Shown: piece after piece, positions 15,250 to 23,344 of the stretch
Layout: the number at the start of each line of letters is the position of its first letter
How positions within the stretch are numbered: position 1 is the first letter of the stretch
Origin: DASRHY01 sp035650275
GTDB taxonomy: Bacteria > Actinomycetota > Actinomycetes > Propionibacteriales > Kribbellaceae
Direction of reading: 5' to 3'
Length of the DNA stretch: 64,000 bases
NCBI GenBank assembly: GCA_035650275.1
Contig: DASRHY010000062.1
Location: 25,700 to 89,699, forward strand
The notes under the pieces: model-generated
What the model was told of the DNA's origin: nothing
Seen by the model: only the letters and a program-made list of their open reading frames with translations
The model's database searches: none
Made by a program: the position numbers and the translations under genes

Positions 15250-15888
15250 ATGATCGACAACAGCAGCAGCAATGCAACTGACCGGCGATACATCCGATCC
15301 AGCGCAGCTGTCGTCGACTCTCCCGTTCTAGAAGGGGCTATGACCGGCTGCACCGCACGCGCTGACGTTTTTCAGCACCGTTTGCTCGAGGAGCCGCCGA
15401 CCTCGTCCGCACCGCGCAGGACGCGTGAGCGTTACGCGCAGCTGGTGCGCGAGGCCAAGACAGTCTGCGCAGCATGTCCGCTGTTCACCGATTGCCTGTT
15501 CAACGCCGTCGTTGAGCACGACGTCACCGGCTTCGTCGCCGGTACGACGGCCAACCAGCGGCGGTCGATGCGGAACCTGCTCAACGTCGACATCCAGGCC
15601 GACGACTTCGACCAGCTCGCAGGTGCCCGCGGCACCCGCCGGCCGGTCAGCCACGAGGAGGTGCTGCGGCTCCGCACCCAGTACCCCAACGACAGCCTCG
15701 AGTCGCTCGCGATGCGTCTGGGCTGCTCGCTGTCGACGGTGAAGCGTCACCTGCGCCGCGCCCGCCGCGGCCAGAGCCCGGCTGCGAAGGCCCCGCGGCA
15801 GCGGCCGACCATGGAAGCGGTCCTGGACGCCTTCGACACCGTCATCGAGAGCAAGCGTTCCGGTTCCGGCACGACCCGCGTCGCCTGA
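15250..15888 (+). CDS. WhiB-family protein with C-terminal helix-turn-helix, 212 aa
   Basis: The four cluster ligands are Cys34 (MTGC) and CAACPLFTDC (Cys73, Cys76, Cys82), binding a [4Fe-4S] cluster. The usual GVWGG turn is replaced by TGFVAGTTANQRRSM. After a linker there is a sigma-region-4/HTH-like module: EEVLRLRTQYPNDSLESLAM, then LGCSLSTVKRHLRRARR, which most WhiB proteins lack. I chose the ATG at 15250 for its GGGGAG site five bases upstream; the ATG at 15340 (three residues before Cys34) is an alternative that gives 182 residues. Function likely transcriptional control. Confidence 0.85.
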   Translation: MIDNSSSNATDRRYIRSSAAVVDSPVLEGAMTGCTARADVFQHRLLEEPPTSSAPRRTRERYAQLVREAKTVCAACPLFTDCLFNAVVEHDVTGFVAGTTANQRRSMRNLLNVDIQADDFDQLAGARGTRRPVSHEEVLRLRTQYPNDSLESLAMRLGCSLSTVKRHLRRARRGQSPAAKAPRQRPTMEAVLDAFDTVIESKRSGSGTTRVA

Positions 15889-15903
15889 CCGGTAAGACCA
15901 GAA

Positions 15904-15934
15904 GACCGCTGGTTGCCTTGGGCAACCAGCGGTC
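15904..15934. terminator. Bidirectional hairpin terminator between whiB and HAD gene
   Basis: GACCGCTGGTTGC (15904-15916) and GCAACCAGCGGTC (15922-15934) form a perfect 13-bp stem with a five-base loop. It lies between the convergent whiB stop (15888) and the HAD stop (15944), so it can end both transcripts. Confidence 0.88.
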
Positions 15935-15943
15935 GTCTGTTGT

Positions 15944-16747
15944 TCAGAACCAGCGGGAGATCTCCAGCGCAGCGCCGTCCTCGTGGACGGGCTTGGCGAT
16001 GTCGTCCGCGGCCGCCAGTACCTCGTCAGGTGCGTCAGCCATCGCCACGCCACGTCCCGCGAACTGCAGCATCTCGATGTCGTTGCGGCCGTCGCCGAGC
16101 GCCAGCAGGTCCTCGGCGGCCAAGCCCAGCTCGGTCAGCGCGACCTTCAGGCCGGTGCTCTTGTCCACGCCCTCCGGCGCGATGTCCAGCCATGCGGTCC
16201 AGCCGACGAAGTAGCTCACGCCGTGCAGCCCCAGCCGGCTCGCCAGCTCCACGAAGTCCGCGTCGGTGCTCTCCGGGTCGCGGATGATCAACCGGGTCAC
16301 CGGCTCACGAGCGAGGTCCTCGTGCTCGACAACGCGGATGTCGCCGATCAGGTCGCCGTCCGGGAACAGTCCGGTGACCCGGTGCCCGATGCCGTGCTCC
16401 TCGACCGCCATCAACGCGGTCGGGGCGTGCTTGCGAACCGTCTGGATCACTTTCGCCGCGTCGAAGGTTCGCTCGTCCAGGATCTCACCGGACGGGTACC
16501 GGATGGTCCGCGCACCGTTGCTGCAGACAACGATCCCGTCCGGTAGCTCCAGCTCCTCGGCGACCGGAAGGGTGGCGTGCCAGGACCGGCCGGTGGACAG
16601 GATGACCGGCACCGCGGCGGCCGCGCGTCGTACCGCGTCCTTGAGCGTTTCCGAGATGCGCTCGTCGCGGTCGAGCAGCGTGCCGTCGATGTCGAGCGCG
16701 ATCGCACGCGGCCGCCAGCTCGTGGACCCAGGACCGGTGGCCGTCAC
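15944..16747 (-). CDS. HAD superfamily (Cof/IIB) hydrolase, 267 aa
   Basis: Motif I AIALDIDGTLLDRDERIS, motif II VPVILSTGRSW, Lys in EGVDKSTGLKVAL, motif IV LALGDGRNDIEML. It starts with GTG at 16747 inside the stop of serS (GTGA overlap) and is therefore co-translated with seryl-tRNA synthetase. Phosphatase linked to serS is a recurrent actinobacterial arrangement; its substrate is not known and a housekeeping metabolite-repair role is a guess. Confidence 0.88.
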   Translation of the reverse strand: MTATGPGSTSWRPRAIALDIDGTLLDRDERISETLKDAVRRAAAAVPVILSTGRSWHATLPVAEELELPDGIVVCSNGARTIRYPSGEILDERTFDAAKVIQTVRKHAPTALMAVEEHGIGHRVTGLFPDGDLIGDIRVVEHEDLAREPVTRLIIRDPESTDADFVELASRLGLHGVSYFVGWTAWLDIAPEGVDKSTGLKVALTELGLAAEDLLALGDGRNDIEMLQFAGRGVAMADAPDEVLAAADDIAKPVHEDGAALEISRWF

Positions 16748-18021
16748 GAAGCGACCGGCTCGAGGACCTCGCGGCCGCCCAGATACGGCTGCAGCGCCGC
16801 CGGCACCCGGACCGAACCGTCGGGCTGCTGGTGCGTCTCCAGGATCGCGACGATCCACCGTGTGGTGGCGAGCGTGCCGTTCAGGGTCGCCGCGTGCCGT
16901 AGCCTGCCGTCCGCGTCGCGGTGGCGGATGTTGAGCCGGCGCGCCTGGAAGTCGAGGCAGTTCGAGGTCGAGGTCAGCTCGCGGTACTTGCCCTGCGTGG
17001 GGATCCAGGCCTCGCTGTCGAACTTGCGCGCCGCCGACGTCCCGAGGTCACCGGCCGCTGTGTCGATCACCCGGTAGGTCAGCTCCATCTTGTCCAGCAG
17101 CTCCTTCTCCCAGCCGAGCAGCCGCTGGTGCTCGTCGGCGGCCTCCTCGAGGGTGCAGTAGGAGAACATCTCGACCTTGTCGAACTGGTGGACGCGGATG
17201 ATCCCGCGGGTGTCCTTCCCGTACGACCCGGCCTCGCGGCGGTAGCAGGAGGACAGCCCGGCGTATCGCTTGGGGCCTTTGGAGAGGTCGAGGACCTCGT
17301 CCATGTGGTAGCCGGCCAGCGGCACCTCGGAGGTACCGACCAGATAGAGGTCGTCGGCCTCCAGCCGGTACACCTCCGGCGTGTGTGAGCCGAGGAAGCC
17401 GGTGCCGCCCATCACCTCGGGCTTCACAAGGCTCGGCGTCACCATCGGCGTGAAGCCCGCCTCGACCGCCTGCGCGATCGCCAGCTGGAACATCGCGAGC
17501 TGCAGCAGCGCGCCCTGGCCGGTGAGGAAGTAGAACCGCGCACCGGACACCTTCGCGCCGCGCTCCATGTCGATGGCACCGAGCAGCTCGCCGAGCTCCA
17601 GGTGGTCGCGCGGCTCGAAACCCTCGGCGGAGAAGTCCCGCGGCTTGCCGATCTCCTCGAGGACCACGTAGTCGTCCTCGCCCCCCGCGGGAACCCCCTC
17701 GAGCACGAGGTTCGGCAGTCGCATCGCCAGCTCGTTGAACCGGGTGCCGGCGTCGTTCGAGGCCGCCTCGGCGGCCTTCACCTCGGCCGCGAGCGTCTTG
17801 GTCCGCTCCAGCAGCGCGGCGCGCTCATCGCCCTGCGCCGACGGGATCTCCCTGCCCAGACTCTTCTGCTCGGCGCGCAGACTCTCGAACTCCGCGATGC
17901 TGGAGCGACGCCCGGCGTCGGCGGCGAGGATCTGGTCGACCAGGTCGGTGCTCTCGCCGCGCTTGGTCAGGGAGGCGCGGACGAGGTCTGGGTTCTCACG
18001 GATGAGCTTGGGATCGATCAC
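16744..18021 (-). CDS. serS: Seryl-tRNA synthetase, 425 aa
   Basis: Class II synthetase with the N-terminal coiled-coil arm (residues about 30-105, EFESLRAEQKSLGREIPS and the returning helix), motif 2 GLSSCYRREAGSYGKDTRGI, the ITEF-region GVHQFDK equivalent, and motif 3 TLNGTLATTRWIVAILE. Length is normal. It charges tRNA-Ser and serves selenocysteine charging where present. The ATG at 18021 gives the standard MIDPKLIRENPDLVR start. It is followed by the coupled HAD gene. Confidence 0.98.
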   Translation of the reverse strand: MIDPKLIRENPDLVRASLTKRGESTDLVDQILAADAGRRSSIAEFESLRAEQKSLGREIPSAQGDERAALLERTKTLAAEVKAAEAASNDAGTRFNELAMRLPNLVLEGVPAGGEDDYVVLEEIGKPRDFSAEGFEPRDHLELGELLGAIDMERGAKVSGARFYFLTGQGALLQLAMFQLAIAQAVEAGFTPMVTPSLVKPEVMGGTGFLGSHTPEVYRLEADDLYLVGTSEVPLAGYHMDEVLDLSKGPKRYAGLSSCYRREAGSYGKDTRGIIRVHQFDKVEMFSYCTLEEAADEHQRLLGWEKELLDKMELTYRVIDTAAGDLGTSAARKFDSEAWIPTQGKYRELTSTSNCLDFQARRLNIRHRDADGRLRHAATLNGTLATTRWIVAILETHQQPDGSVRVPAALQPYLGGREVLEPVAS

Positions 18022-18172
18022 CCGTCAAAGGGTATCGGCCGCCCATTACAGCCCGCGCCCGCATTTCCACAACCCTCACTTCCCGTACCGGCTCGCCGTT
18101 CCCGCGGCGCCGACACGGAGAGTCGCTACGGGAGGTCGATCGCGACGCGGGTCGAGGCTGGATCGGGGCTGG

Positions 18173-18222
18173 TTCAGGTTTGAGACTTCATCTGCCAAGA
18201 TTCAGGTTGTAGACTTCAGATG
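18173..18222 (+). promoter_or_regulatory. Two 22-bp direct repeats immediately before satD
   Basis: The segments 18173-18194 and 18201-18222 match at most positions (both begin TTCAGGTT and contain AGACTTCA then TG) and are 28 bases apart. The second runs into the GTG start of satD. TAGACT within the second copy could be a -10 box. The arrangement suggests a multi-site operator for the satD product itself, which carries an HTH. Confidence 0.55.
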
Positions 18223-18818
18223 TGGGGTGGGTGTACGTGCTGACGGTGGACCAGCGGGCCAGCCGAGGGGCTCCCGACCTGGTCCCTGACGCGTTGAGCA
18301 GGCTGAACGCGCGGTCCCGGCGGAACGGATTGCGGCGGAAGTTCGAGCGTACGGCGGGCGACGAGCTGCAGGGCGTGCTGGGCAGCGCGCAGGTGGCCGT
18401 GGACATCATCGTCGAGCTGCTGCGCGACGACTGCTGGAACATCGGGCTCGGCATCGGGACCGTCCAGGAGCCGTTGCCGCGCAGCACCCGGGCAGGCCGG
18501 GGTGACGCGTTCCTGTACGCCCGCGAGGCAGTCACCCGGGCGAAGTCCAGCGCGCACCACCTGAACCTGGTCGGTGCTGACCCGTACGCTGCCGACCAGG
18601 TGGAGACCGTGCTCTGGCTGATCGCGCTGATCCTGCGGCGGCGGAGCGAACGAGGCTGGGAGGTGGCCGACCTGCTGTCCGAGGGACTGAGCCGGCGCGA
18701 GATCGGGATCAAGCTGGGCATCAGCCAGTCCGCGGTGACGCAGCGGGCACAAGCCGCGGGGGTTGTCGAGGAGCAGCGAGCCCGGGCACTCGTCGTACAG
18801 CTGCTGGAGGGCCGGTGA
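18222..18818 (+). CDS. satD: SatD family protein, 198 aa
   Basis: The N-terminal 120 residues follow the SatD pattern: YVLTVDQRASRGAPD, then FERTAGDELQGVL (the G-D-E-x-Q-G signature), GLGIGTVQEPLPRSTRAGRG and AFLYAREAVTRAKS. This resembles a nucleotidyl-cyclase-like fold. The C terminus has a helix-turn-helix, LSRREIGIKLGISQSAVTQR. SatD proteins are poorly characterised. The start is GTG at 18222, inside the second direct repeat. It overlaps the next gene by GTGA. Confidence 0.82.
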   Translation: MGWVYVLTVDQRASRGAPDLVPDALSRLNARSRRNGLRRKFERTAGDELQGVLGSAQVAVDIIVELLRDDCWNIGLGIGTVQEPLPRSTRAGRGDAFLYAREAVTRAKSSAHHLNLVGADPYAADQVETVLWLIALILRRRSERGWEVADLLSEGLSRREIGIKLGISQSAVTQRAQAAGVVEEQRARALVVQLLEGR

Positions 18819-19369
18819 ACGCTGTCGTGCTGGTCGCCACGGCAGGCGGACTGGTCGCGGCGCTTCCGGCCTGGCTGGTGCGCACCGGGTCCCGCAAGCA
18901 GATCGTGATCAGCGCGGTGATGCTGATCGGGTTGCTGGTGGCCGGGCTGGTGGTGCTGACCGGGGACGGGGTCGGTGGCTGGAGAGAGTCCGCGCGAGAC
19001 GTCCTGCTGCTGCTCGCCGGGCTGCTCGCCATCTTCGGTGGCGGCCCGCTGACCACGTCGGTGCTGGCACTGGTGGACCGCGGCAGCACGCCCGCACTGT
19101 CCACCCAGCAGGCCGGCGAGGTGCTGCGCGGCGGTGCGCTGATCGGGACGCTGGAGCGCGGTGCGATCTTCGCCGGGCTGCTGGCCGGCTGGCCGGAGGC
19201 GATGGCCGTGGTACTCGCGATCAAAGGACTGGCGCGATATCCGGAGCTGCGCGGGCCGGACCAGTCCACGATGCCGGTCACGCCGCACGCCGTCGCGGAG
19301 CGGTTCATCATCGGCACCTTCGTCAGCGTGCTGTGGTCCGTCACTTGCGCGAGCCTGCTGCTGTCCTGA
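18815..19369 (+). CDS. DUF3307-like membrane protein, SatD partner, 184 aa
   Basis: There are about five hydrophobic segments (AVVLVATAGGLVAALPAWLV, IVISAVMLIGLLVAGLVVL, VLLLLAGLLAIFGGGPLT, AIFAGLLAGWPEAMAVVLA and the C-terminal FIIGTFVSVLWSVTCAS). The segment LERGAIFAGLL followed by AIKGLARYPELRG is the conserved core of proteins encoded next to satD. Coupled translation with satD (GTGA) says they act together. Biochemical function unknown. Confidence 0.78.
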   Translation: MNAVVLVATAGGLVAALPAWLVRTGSRKQIVISAVMLIGLLVAGLVVLTGDGVGGWRESARDVLLLLAGLLAIFGGGPLTTSVLALVDRGSTPALSTQQAGEVLRGGALIGTLERGAIFAGLLAGWPEAMAVVLAIKGLARYPELRGPDQSTMPVTPHAVAERFIIGTFVSVLWSVTCASLLLS

Positions 19370-19471
19370 TCGCCGCGCCGGGCGGGCGGTCACGCACCGC
19401 TACCGGGCGTCGGGGATGATGGCTGCACAACTACTGCCGGTCAGCGGGGGCCGGAGCGTTCGGGAGGGGCC

Positions 19472-21055
19472 GTGATCCACACGCCGGCGACCCGCGCGGG
19501 TCGTTTCGCGGTGGCAGTCGCAGCCGTGCTGCCGTTCGCCCTCCTCACCGCCCTGGTGGTGGCCGGCTGGGGTCCGCTCGAGCGGCTGGACGAGTCGGTC
19601 GCGGACAGCATGGCGTCGCGCGGCGAAACCCGGCCGGGATGGGTCGACTTCTGGCGGGTGCTCGGCGCGGTCGTGCTGCCATGGGCGTGGCGCGCACTGG
19701 TGGTCGTTGTGGCTGGGTACCTGTGGCACCGCAGGGCGCGGATGCTCGCCGTCTGGCTGGTGACCACTGCCGCCCTCGAGCTCGCGGCCGTCCAGGCGGT
19801 GAAGTACGCGGTCGACCGGGAGCGACCGGTGGACGGGCTGATCGACATCACCAGCCCCGCGTACGTGTCGGGGCAGGCAACGGCCGCCGCGGTGATGGCC
19901 GGGGCGGTGCTGGTGGTGCTGCCGGCCGTGCGCGGCTGGCCCGTCCGCGCCAAGGTCGCCGCCTGGAGCGCCGCTGTACTGGTCGTGCTGGTGACGTCGG
20001 CGGACGCGATCTTCCTGAACGTGCACTACGTGTCCGATGTGGTCGGCGGCTGGGCGCTCGGTGCCGCCCTGGTCACCGCGACGACGGCCGGGTTCGCGTT
20101 GCGGCCGCGATCCCGTGCACGCTTGCGTCCGAACGGCACCGGCGACGAGGCGGAGGCGCCGCCGCGAGCCGCGGTGATCGTGAACCCGGTGAAGGTCGGC
20201 GACGGTCCGGCGTTCCGGCGCAAGGTGACCAAGGCGCTTGGCAGCCGCGGGTTCTCGGAGCCGTTGTGGCTCGAGACCACCGAGTCCGACTCCGGGCACG
20301 CGATGGCCAAGCAGGCGGTGGTCGAACAGGTCGACCTGGTGCTGGTGGCCGGCGGTGACGGCACCGTCCGGGTGGTGTGCGCGCAGCTGGCCCGGACCGG
20401 TATTCCGGTCGCGGTCGTGCCGGCGGGAACCGGCAACCTGCTGGCCCGCAACCTGGGCATCCCGATGGACCTGGACGACGCGCTGTACCGGCTGCTGGAC
20501 GGGCGCAACCGCACCATCGACCTGGTCGAGGTGCACGGCGACGAGCTCGACACCGACCGCTTCGCGGTGATGGCCGGGCTCGGCCTGGACGCGGCGATCA
20601 TCGATGATGCGCCGGCGGACCTGAAGAAGCGGATCGGCTGGCCGGCGTACGTGGTGTCGGCGATGAAGAACATCAACCATCCGTCGGTCCGGGTGGAGAT
20701 CACGCTCGACGACCAGGACCCGATCGAGCGCAAGGCCCGGACGGTTGTCATCGGCAACGTCGGGAACCTGCAGGCGAACATCCCGTTGCTGCCGGACGCG
20801 GTACCCGACGACGGCACCATCGACGTGATCGTGATCGCGCCGCGCCGGGTGACGCAGTGGCCGCGCCTGATCGTGCGGGTCCTGACCCGCCGGCGCCGCA
20901 GCGACCCGTACTTGGAACGATTCACCGCGGAACGGGTCGCGATCACCGCCGCCGTCGACGTACGACGCCAGCTCGACGGGGACGCGATCGGCTCCGGCCG
21001 GACCATCGTCGCCCAGGTCGAGCCGGGCGCGCTCGTCGTACGGGTGCCTGACTAG
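19472..21055 (+). CDS. PAP2 phosphatase-like membrane domain fused to diacylglycerol/lipid kinase, 527 aa
   Basis: Residues 1-205 form a PAP2-type membrane domain with five or six helices. Residues about 225-527 are a DAGK-catalytic lipid kinase: AVIVNPVKVGD, VAGGDGTVRVV (ATP loop), VPAGTGNLLARNLGIP. The PAP2 motif 1 (KYAVDRERP, Lys111/Arg118) and motif 3 His185/Asp189 (NVHYVSDV) are kept. Motif 2 reads VSGQ where PSGH is expected (Gln135 for His), and the motif 3 Arg position is Ala179. The phosphatase half may therefore be inactive or altered while the kinase half looks intact. Its stop lies in a palindrome shared with the convergent gene. Confidence 0.9.
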   Translation: MIHTPATRAGRFAVAVAAVLPFALLTALVVAGWGPLERLDESVADSMASRGETRPGWVDFWRVLGAVVLPWAWRALVVVVAGYLWHRRARMLAVWLVTTAALELAAVQAVKYAVDRERPVDGLIDITSPAYVSGQATAAAVMAGAVLVVLPAVRGWPVRAKVAAWSAAVLVVLVTSADAIFLNVHYVSDVVGGWALGAALVTATTAGFALRPRSRARLRPNGTGDEAEAPPRAAVIVNPVKVGDGPAFRRKVTKALGSRGFSEPLWLETTESDSGHAMAKQAVVEQVDLVLVAGGDGTVRVVCAQLARTGIPVAVVPAGTGNLLARNLGIPMDLDDALYRLLDGRNRTIDLVEVHGDELDTDRFAVMAGLGLDAAIIDDAPADLKKRIGWPAYVVSAMKNINHPSVRVEITLDDQDPIERKARTVVIGNVGNLQANIPLLPDAVPDDGTIDVIVIAPRRVTQWPRLIVRVLTRRRRSDPYLERFTAERVAITAAVDVRRQLDGDAIGSGRTIVAQVEPGALVVRVPD

Positions 21056-21077
21056 GGGGCCTGATGGATCCCCCTAG
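21052..21077. repeat. 26-bp CTAGGGGG...CCCCCTAG palindrome covering two convergent stop codons
   Basis: The arms 21052-21059 and 21070-21077 are exact inverted copies with a 10-base centre CCTGATGGAT. The TAG of the kinase gene and the TAG of the DUF4446 gene are both part of the arms. The sequence closely matches one end of the MITE at 12478-12644 (CTAGGGGG, then CTGATGGATC with two bases missing), so it looks like a deletion derivative or solo end. It can also act as a two-way terminator. Confidence 0.7.
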
Positions 21078-21505
21078 CGACCGGACTCCTTGCGCAAGTA
21101 CTCGATCGCCTCGGCTTCCTCCGGTGACAGCTTCACGTCGCTCTCGTAGTCGCGCACGTTCTTGGCGTATGAGCGGGCCGAGCCGCGGTTGTTGATCGAG
21201 GTGAGCACCACGCCGTTGCCGTTGTCGTCCAGCAGTGCCATCGACCAGGACAGGTAGCCGCTCATGTCGCCGAAGGCGTCATAGCGGACCACCGCGAGAT
21301 GCCGCAGCGCGTCGGCCAGGTCCATCCGCAGGGAGGCGACGTCCTCGCGCAGCTTGGCGACATCGGAGCGGGCCGGCGGATGGGCGACGTACTTGCGGGA
21401 CTGCTGGCCGCTGCCGGTGCTCCGGCGGGCCGCGCGCACCGCGACCGCTGAGACGGTGAGCGACACGGCCGCGACGGCCAGGGCGACGATGCTGAGTGGG
21501 TCCAT
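21074..21505 (-). CDS. DUF4446 family membrane-anchored protein, 143 aa
   Basis: One N-terminal membrane segment (PLSIVALAVAAVSLTVSAVA), a basic linker, a coiled coil (SDVAKLREDVASLRMDLADA) and the conserved DUF4446 block VVRYDAFGDMSGYLSWSMAL, LLDDNGNGVVLTSIN, YAKNVRDYESDVKLSPEEA. The family is widespread in Gram-positive bacteria and has no assigned function. It is four bases after pheA on the same strand and probably co-transcribed. Confidence 0.9.
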   Translation of the reverse strand: MDPLSIVALAVAAVSLTVSAVAVRAARRSTGSGQQSRKYVAHPPARSDVAKLREDVASLRMDLADALRHLAVVRYDAFGDMSGYLSWSMALLDDNGNGVVLTSINNRGSARSYAKNVRDYESDVKLSPEEAEAIEYLRKESGR

Positions 21506-21509
21506 CGGG

Positions 21510-22451
21510 TTATAGCCTTCCCTCGCGGAGCCGCTCTAGCCAGCGCTCGGCGTCGGTGAAGTCGGCGTCGGTGGTGCCCGGCCGGACCGTCGCGGGCGTC
21601 GCGTCCGCGCGCGGGTAGGAGCCGAGGAAGCGGACATCGGCGCAGACCCGGCGCAGTCCGCGCAGCGCCTCGCCGACCCGGGCGTCCGCGATGTGCCCCT
21701 CGGCGTCGATCGAGAAGCAGTAGCGGCCCATCGCCTGCCCGGTCGGCCGGGACTCCAGCCGGGCCAGGTTGACGCCGCGCACCGCGAACTCGTCCAGGAT
21801 CTCCATCAGCGCGCCCGGGTGGTCGTCCCGGATGAACGCGACCAGGCTGGTCTTGTCCGCACCGGTCGGCGCGGACGGCGCCGCCGGGCGGGACACCAGC
21901 ACGAACCTGGTGACCGCGTCCGGGTTGTCGCCGATGTTGCGGGCCAATGCCGTGAGCCGGTACCGCTCGCCCGCGACCGGCGCCGCGATGGCCGCGTCGT
22001 ACGACGCGCCCGCGTCGGCGACGAGCACGGCCGCAGCCGCCGTGGACGCGGCCCGGCCGATGGTCGCGTCCGGCAGGTGCCGGCGAAGCCAGCCGCGGCA
22101 CTGGGCCTCGGCGTGCGGGTGGGTGACCACCCGCTTGACCTGGTCGAGCGTCATCCCGGACCGGGCGAGCAGCGCGAACTGCACCGGGAGCAGCACCTCG
22201 CGGGTGATCAGCACCGGCTCACCGATCGCGAGCTCGTCCAGCGTGACCGGCACCGAGCCCTCGACCGAGTTCTCGATCGGGACCAGTGCGCCGTCCGCGT
22301 CGCCGGCCCGGACAGCGTCCAGCGCGCCGCCGACCGTCGGGTACGGCTGCAGGTCCGCGCGGCTGGCCGCGGGCAACGTCCGCAGCGCGGCCTCGGTGAA
22401 GGTGCCCTCCGGTCCGAGGTACGCGTAGCGGGCTGGTGGTACGCCAGGCAC
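21510..22451 (-). CDS. pheA: Prephenate dehydratase, 313 aa
   Basis: Monofunctional PheA: YAYLGPEGTFTEAAL at the start, the VPIENSVEGSV loop, the catalytic Thr-Arg-Phe in AVTRFVLVSRP, and a C-terminal ACT domain with GALMEILDEFAVRGVNL and LESRPTGQAMGRY, the phenylalanine-binding ESRP motif. It converts prephenate to phenylpyruvate in phenylalanine biosynthesis and should be feedback-inhibited by Phe. A 50-residue C-terminal extension follows the ACT domain. Confidence 0.96.
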   Translation of the reverse strand: MPGVPPARYAYLGPEGTFTEAALRTLPAASRADLQPYPTVGGALDAVRAGDADGALVPIENSVEGSVPVTLDELAIGEPVLITREVLLPVQFALLARSGMTLDQVKRVVTHPHAEAQCRGWLRRHLPDATIGRAASTAAAAVLVADAGASYDAAIAAPVAGERYRLTALARNIGDNPDAVTRFVLVSRPAAPSAPTGADKTSLVAFIRDDHPGALMEILDEFAVRGVNLARLESRPTGQAMGRYCFSIDAEGHIADARVGEALRGLRRVCADVRFLGSYPRADATPATVRPGTTDADFTDAERWLERLREGRL

Positions 22452-22596
22452 GGGGTCAGCCTAGAACGATCTCCGCCTTCTACAGTGGGTGCCCTGCTGA
22501 CTACACGTCGTACGGCGGGCTGAGGAGCCGCGGACACGCCGGGTACGCAACCTCGGGAACCGGCACGCTCTCGGTCTCGGCTCGATACAGTTCCGC
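22452..22596. other. 145-bp spacer between divergent pheA and NPCBM-like gene
   Basis: It contains no gene that I can support; a few start-like codons occur in minus frames that are shadows of the neighbouring gene. AT-rich words such as CTACAGTGG are consistent with promoter regions for both genes. Confidence 0.4.
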
Positions 22597-23298
22597 ATGG
22601 CTCAAGGGGTGGGGGACGACCGCGAGTTCGTATGGCATCGCCATCCGGTCTTCGTCGGATTGCTGAGTGTTGTCGTCGGAGCTGTGCTCGCCTTCGCCGG
22701 GACGGTGATCGCGAGCAGACAAGGAAAGCTGGAAGCGATAGTCCCGAGACCGACGGTGACAGTGACATCCACGGCACCCGGGCCGACTGTCTCGACGACC
22801 ACCACCGAGACCGTCACCGCCGAGCCGACGGGCTCACCCACGGGCAGTCCCGGTACCTCGGGCATCGGTGACCCGGCCGGCGAGAGTCTCGCGGACATCG
22901 AGCCGATCAACGGCGGCCTTCGCACCGGCGCGGTCGTCATCCACGGACAGCAGTTCGGCACCGCGCTCTACCAGGGGATCGGCGGTTGCGTCTCCAAACT
23001 CACGACGACCTGGAACCTCGGCCGGAAGTACGAGCGGTTCGATGCGGTGATCGGGCTTCGTGACGAGAGCAGGGACCGCACGTTGAAGGTCCAGTTCACG
23101 GCGTACGTCACCGACGGCACCCGGACGACTGCGTCGAAGCCCATCGCGCTGGCGAAGTACCAGAGTCAGCCACTCAGGGTGTCGCTGAACCAGGCCGACG
23201 AGCTGCGGCTGGAAGCCGTTGCGGTCACGACCGACCGGGACCTGTGCACCAACGCCGGATACGCGGCCTGGGCGAACCCTAGGCTCTACACGGGCTAG
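22597..23298 (+). CDS. Membrane-anchored NPCBM-like domain protein, 233 aa
   Basis: A single membrane segment (FVGLLSVVVGAVLAFAGTVI, residues about 19-38) is followed by a Thr/Pro/Ser-rich linker (about 45-95). A C-terminal beta domain resembles NPCBM/carbohydrate-binding folds: GAVVIHGQQFGTALYQGIGG, VSKLTTTWNLGRKYERFDAV, then two Cys (Cys near 131 and DLCTNAGYA) that could pair. The topology puts the beta domain outside the cell. Similar modules occur in actinobacterial surface proteins; ligand unknown. Confidence 0.72.
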   Translation: MAQGVGDDREFVWHRHPVFVGLLSVVVGAVLAFAGTVIASRQGKLEAIVPRPTVTVTSTAPGPTVSTTTTETVTAEPTGSPTGSPGTSGIGDPAGESLADIEPINGGLRTGAVVIHGQQFGTALYQGIGGCVSKLTTTWNLGRKYERFDAVIGLRDESRDRTLKVQFTAYVTDGTRTTASKPIALAKYQSQPLRVSLNQADELRLEAVAVTTDRDLCTNAGYAAWANPRLYTG

Positions 23299-23344
23299 GA
23301 GCACCCACCGCGGCGGCGGCCGACGGCCGCGCTACATTCGCGGC

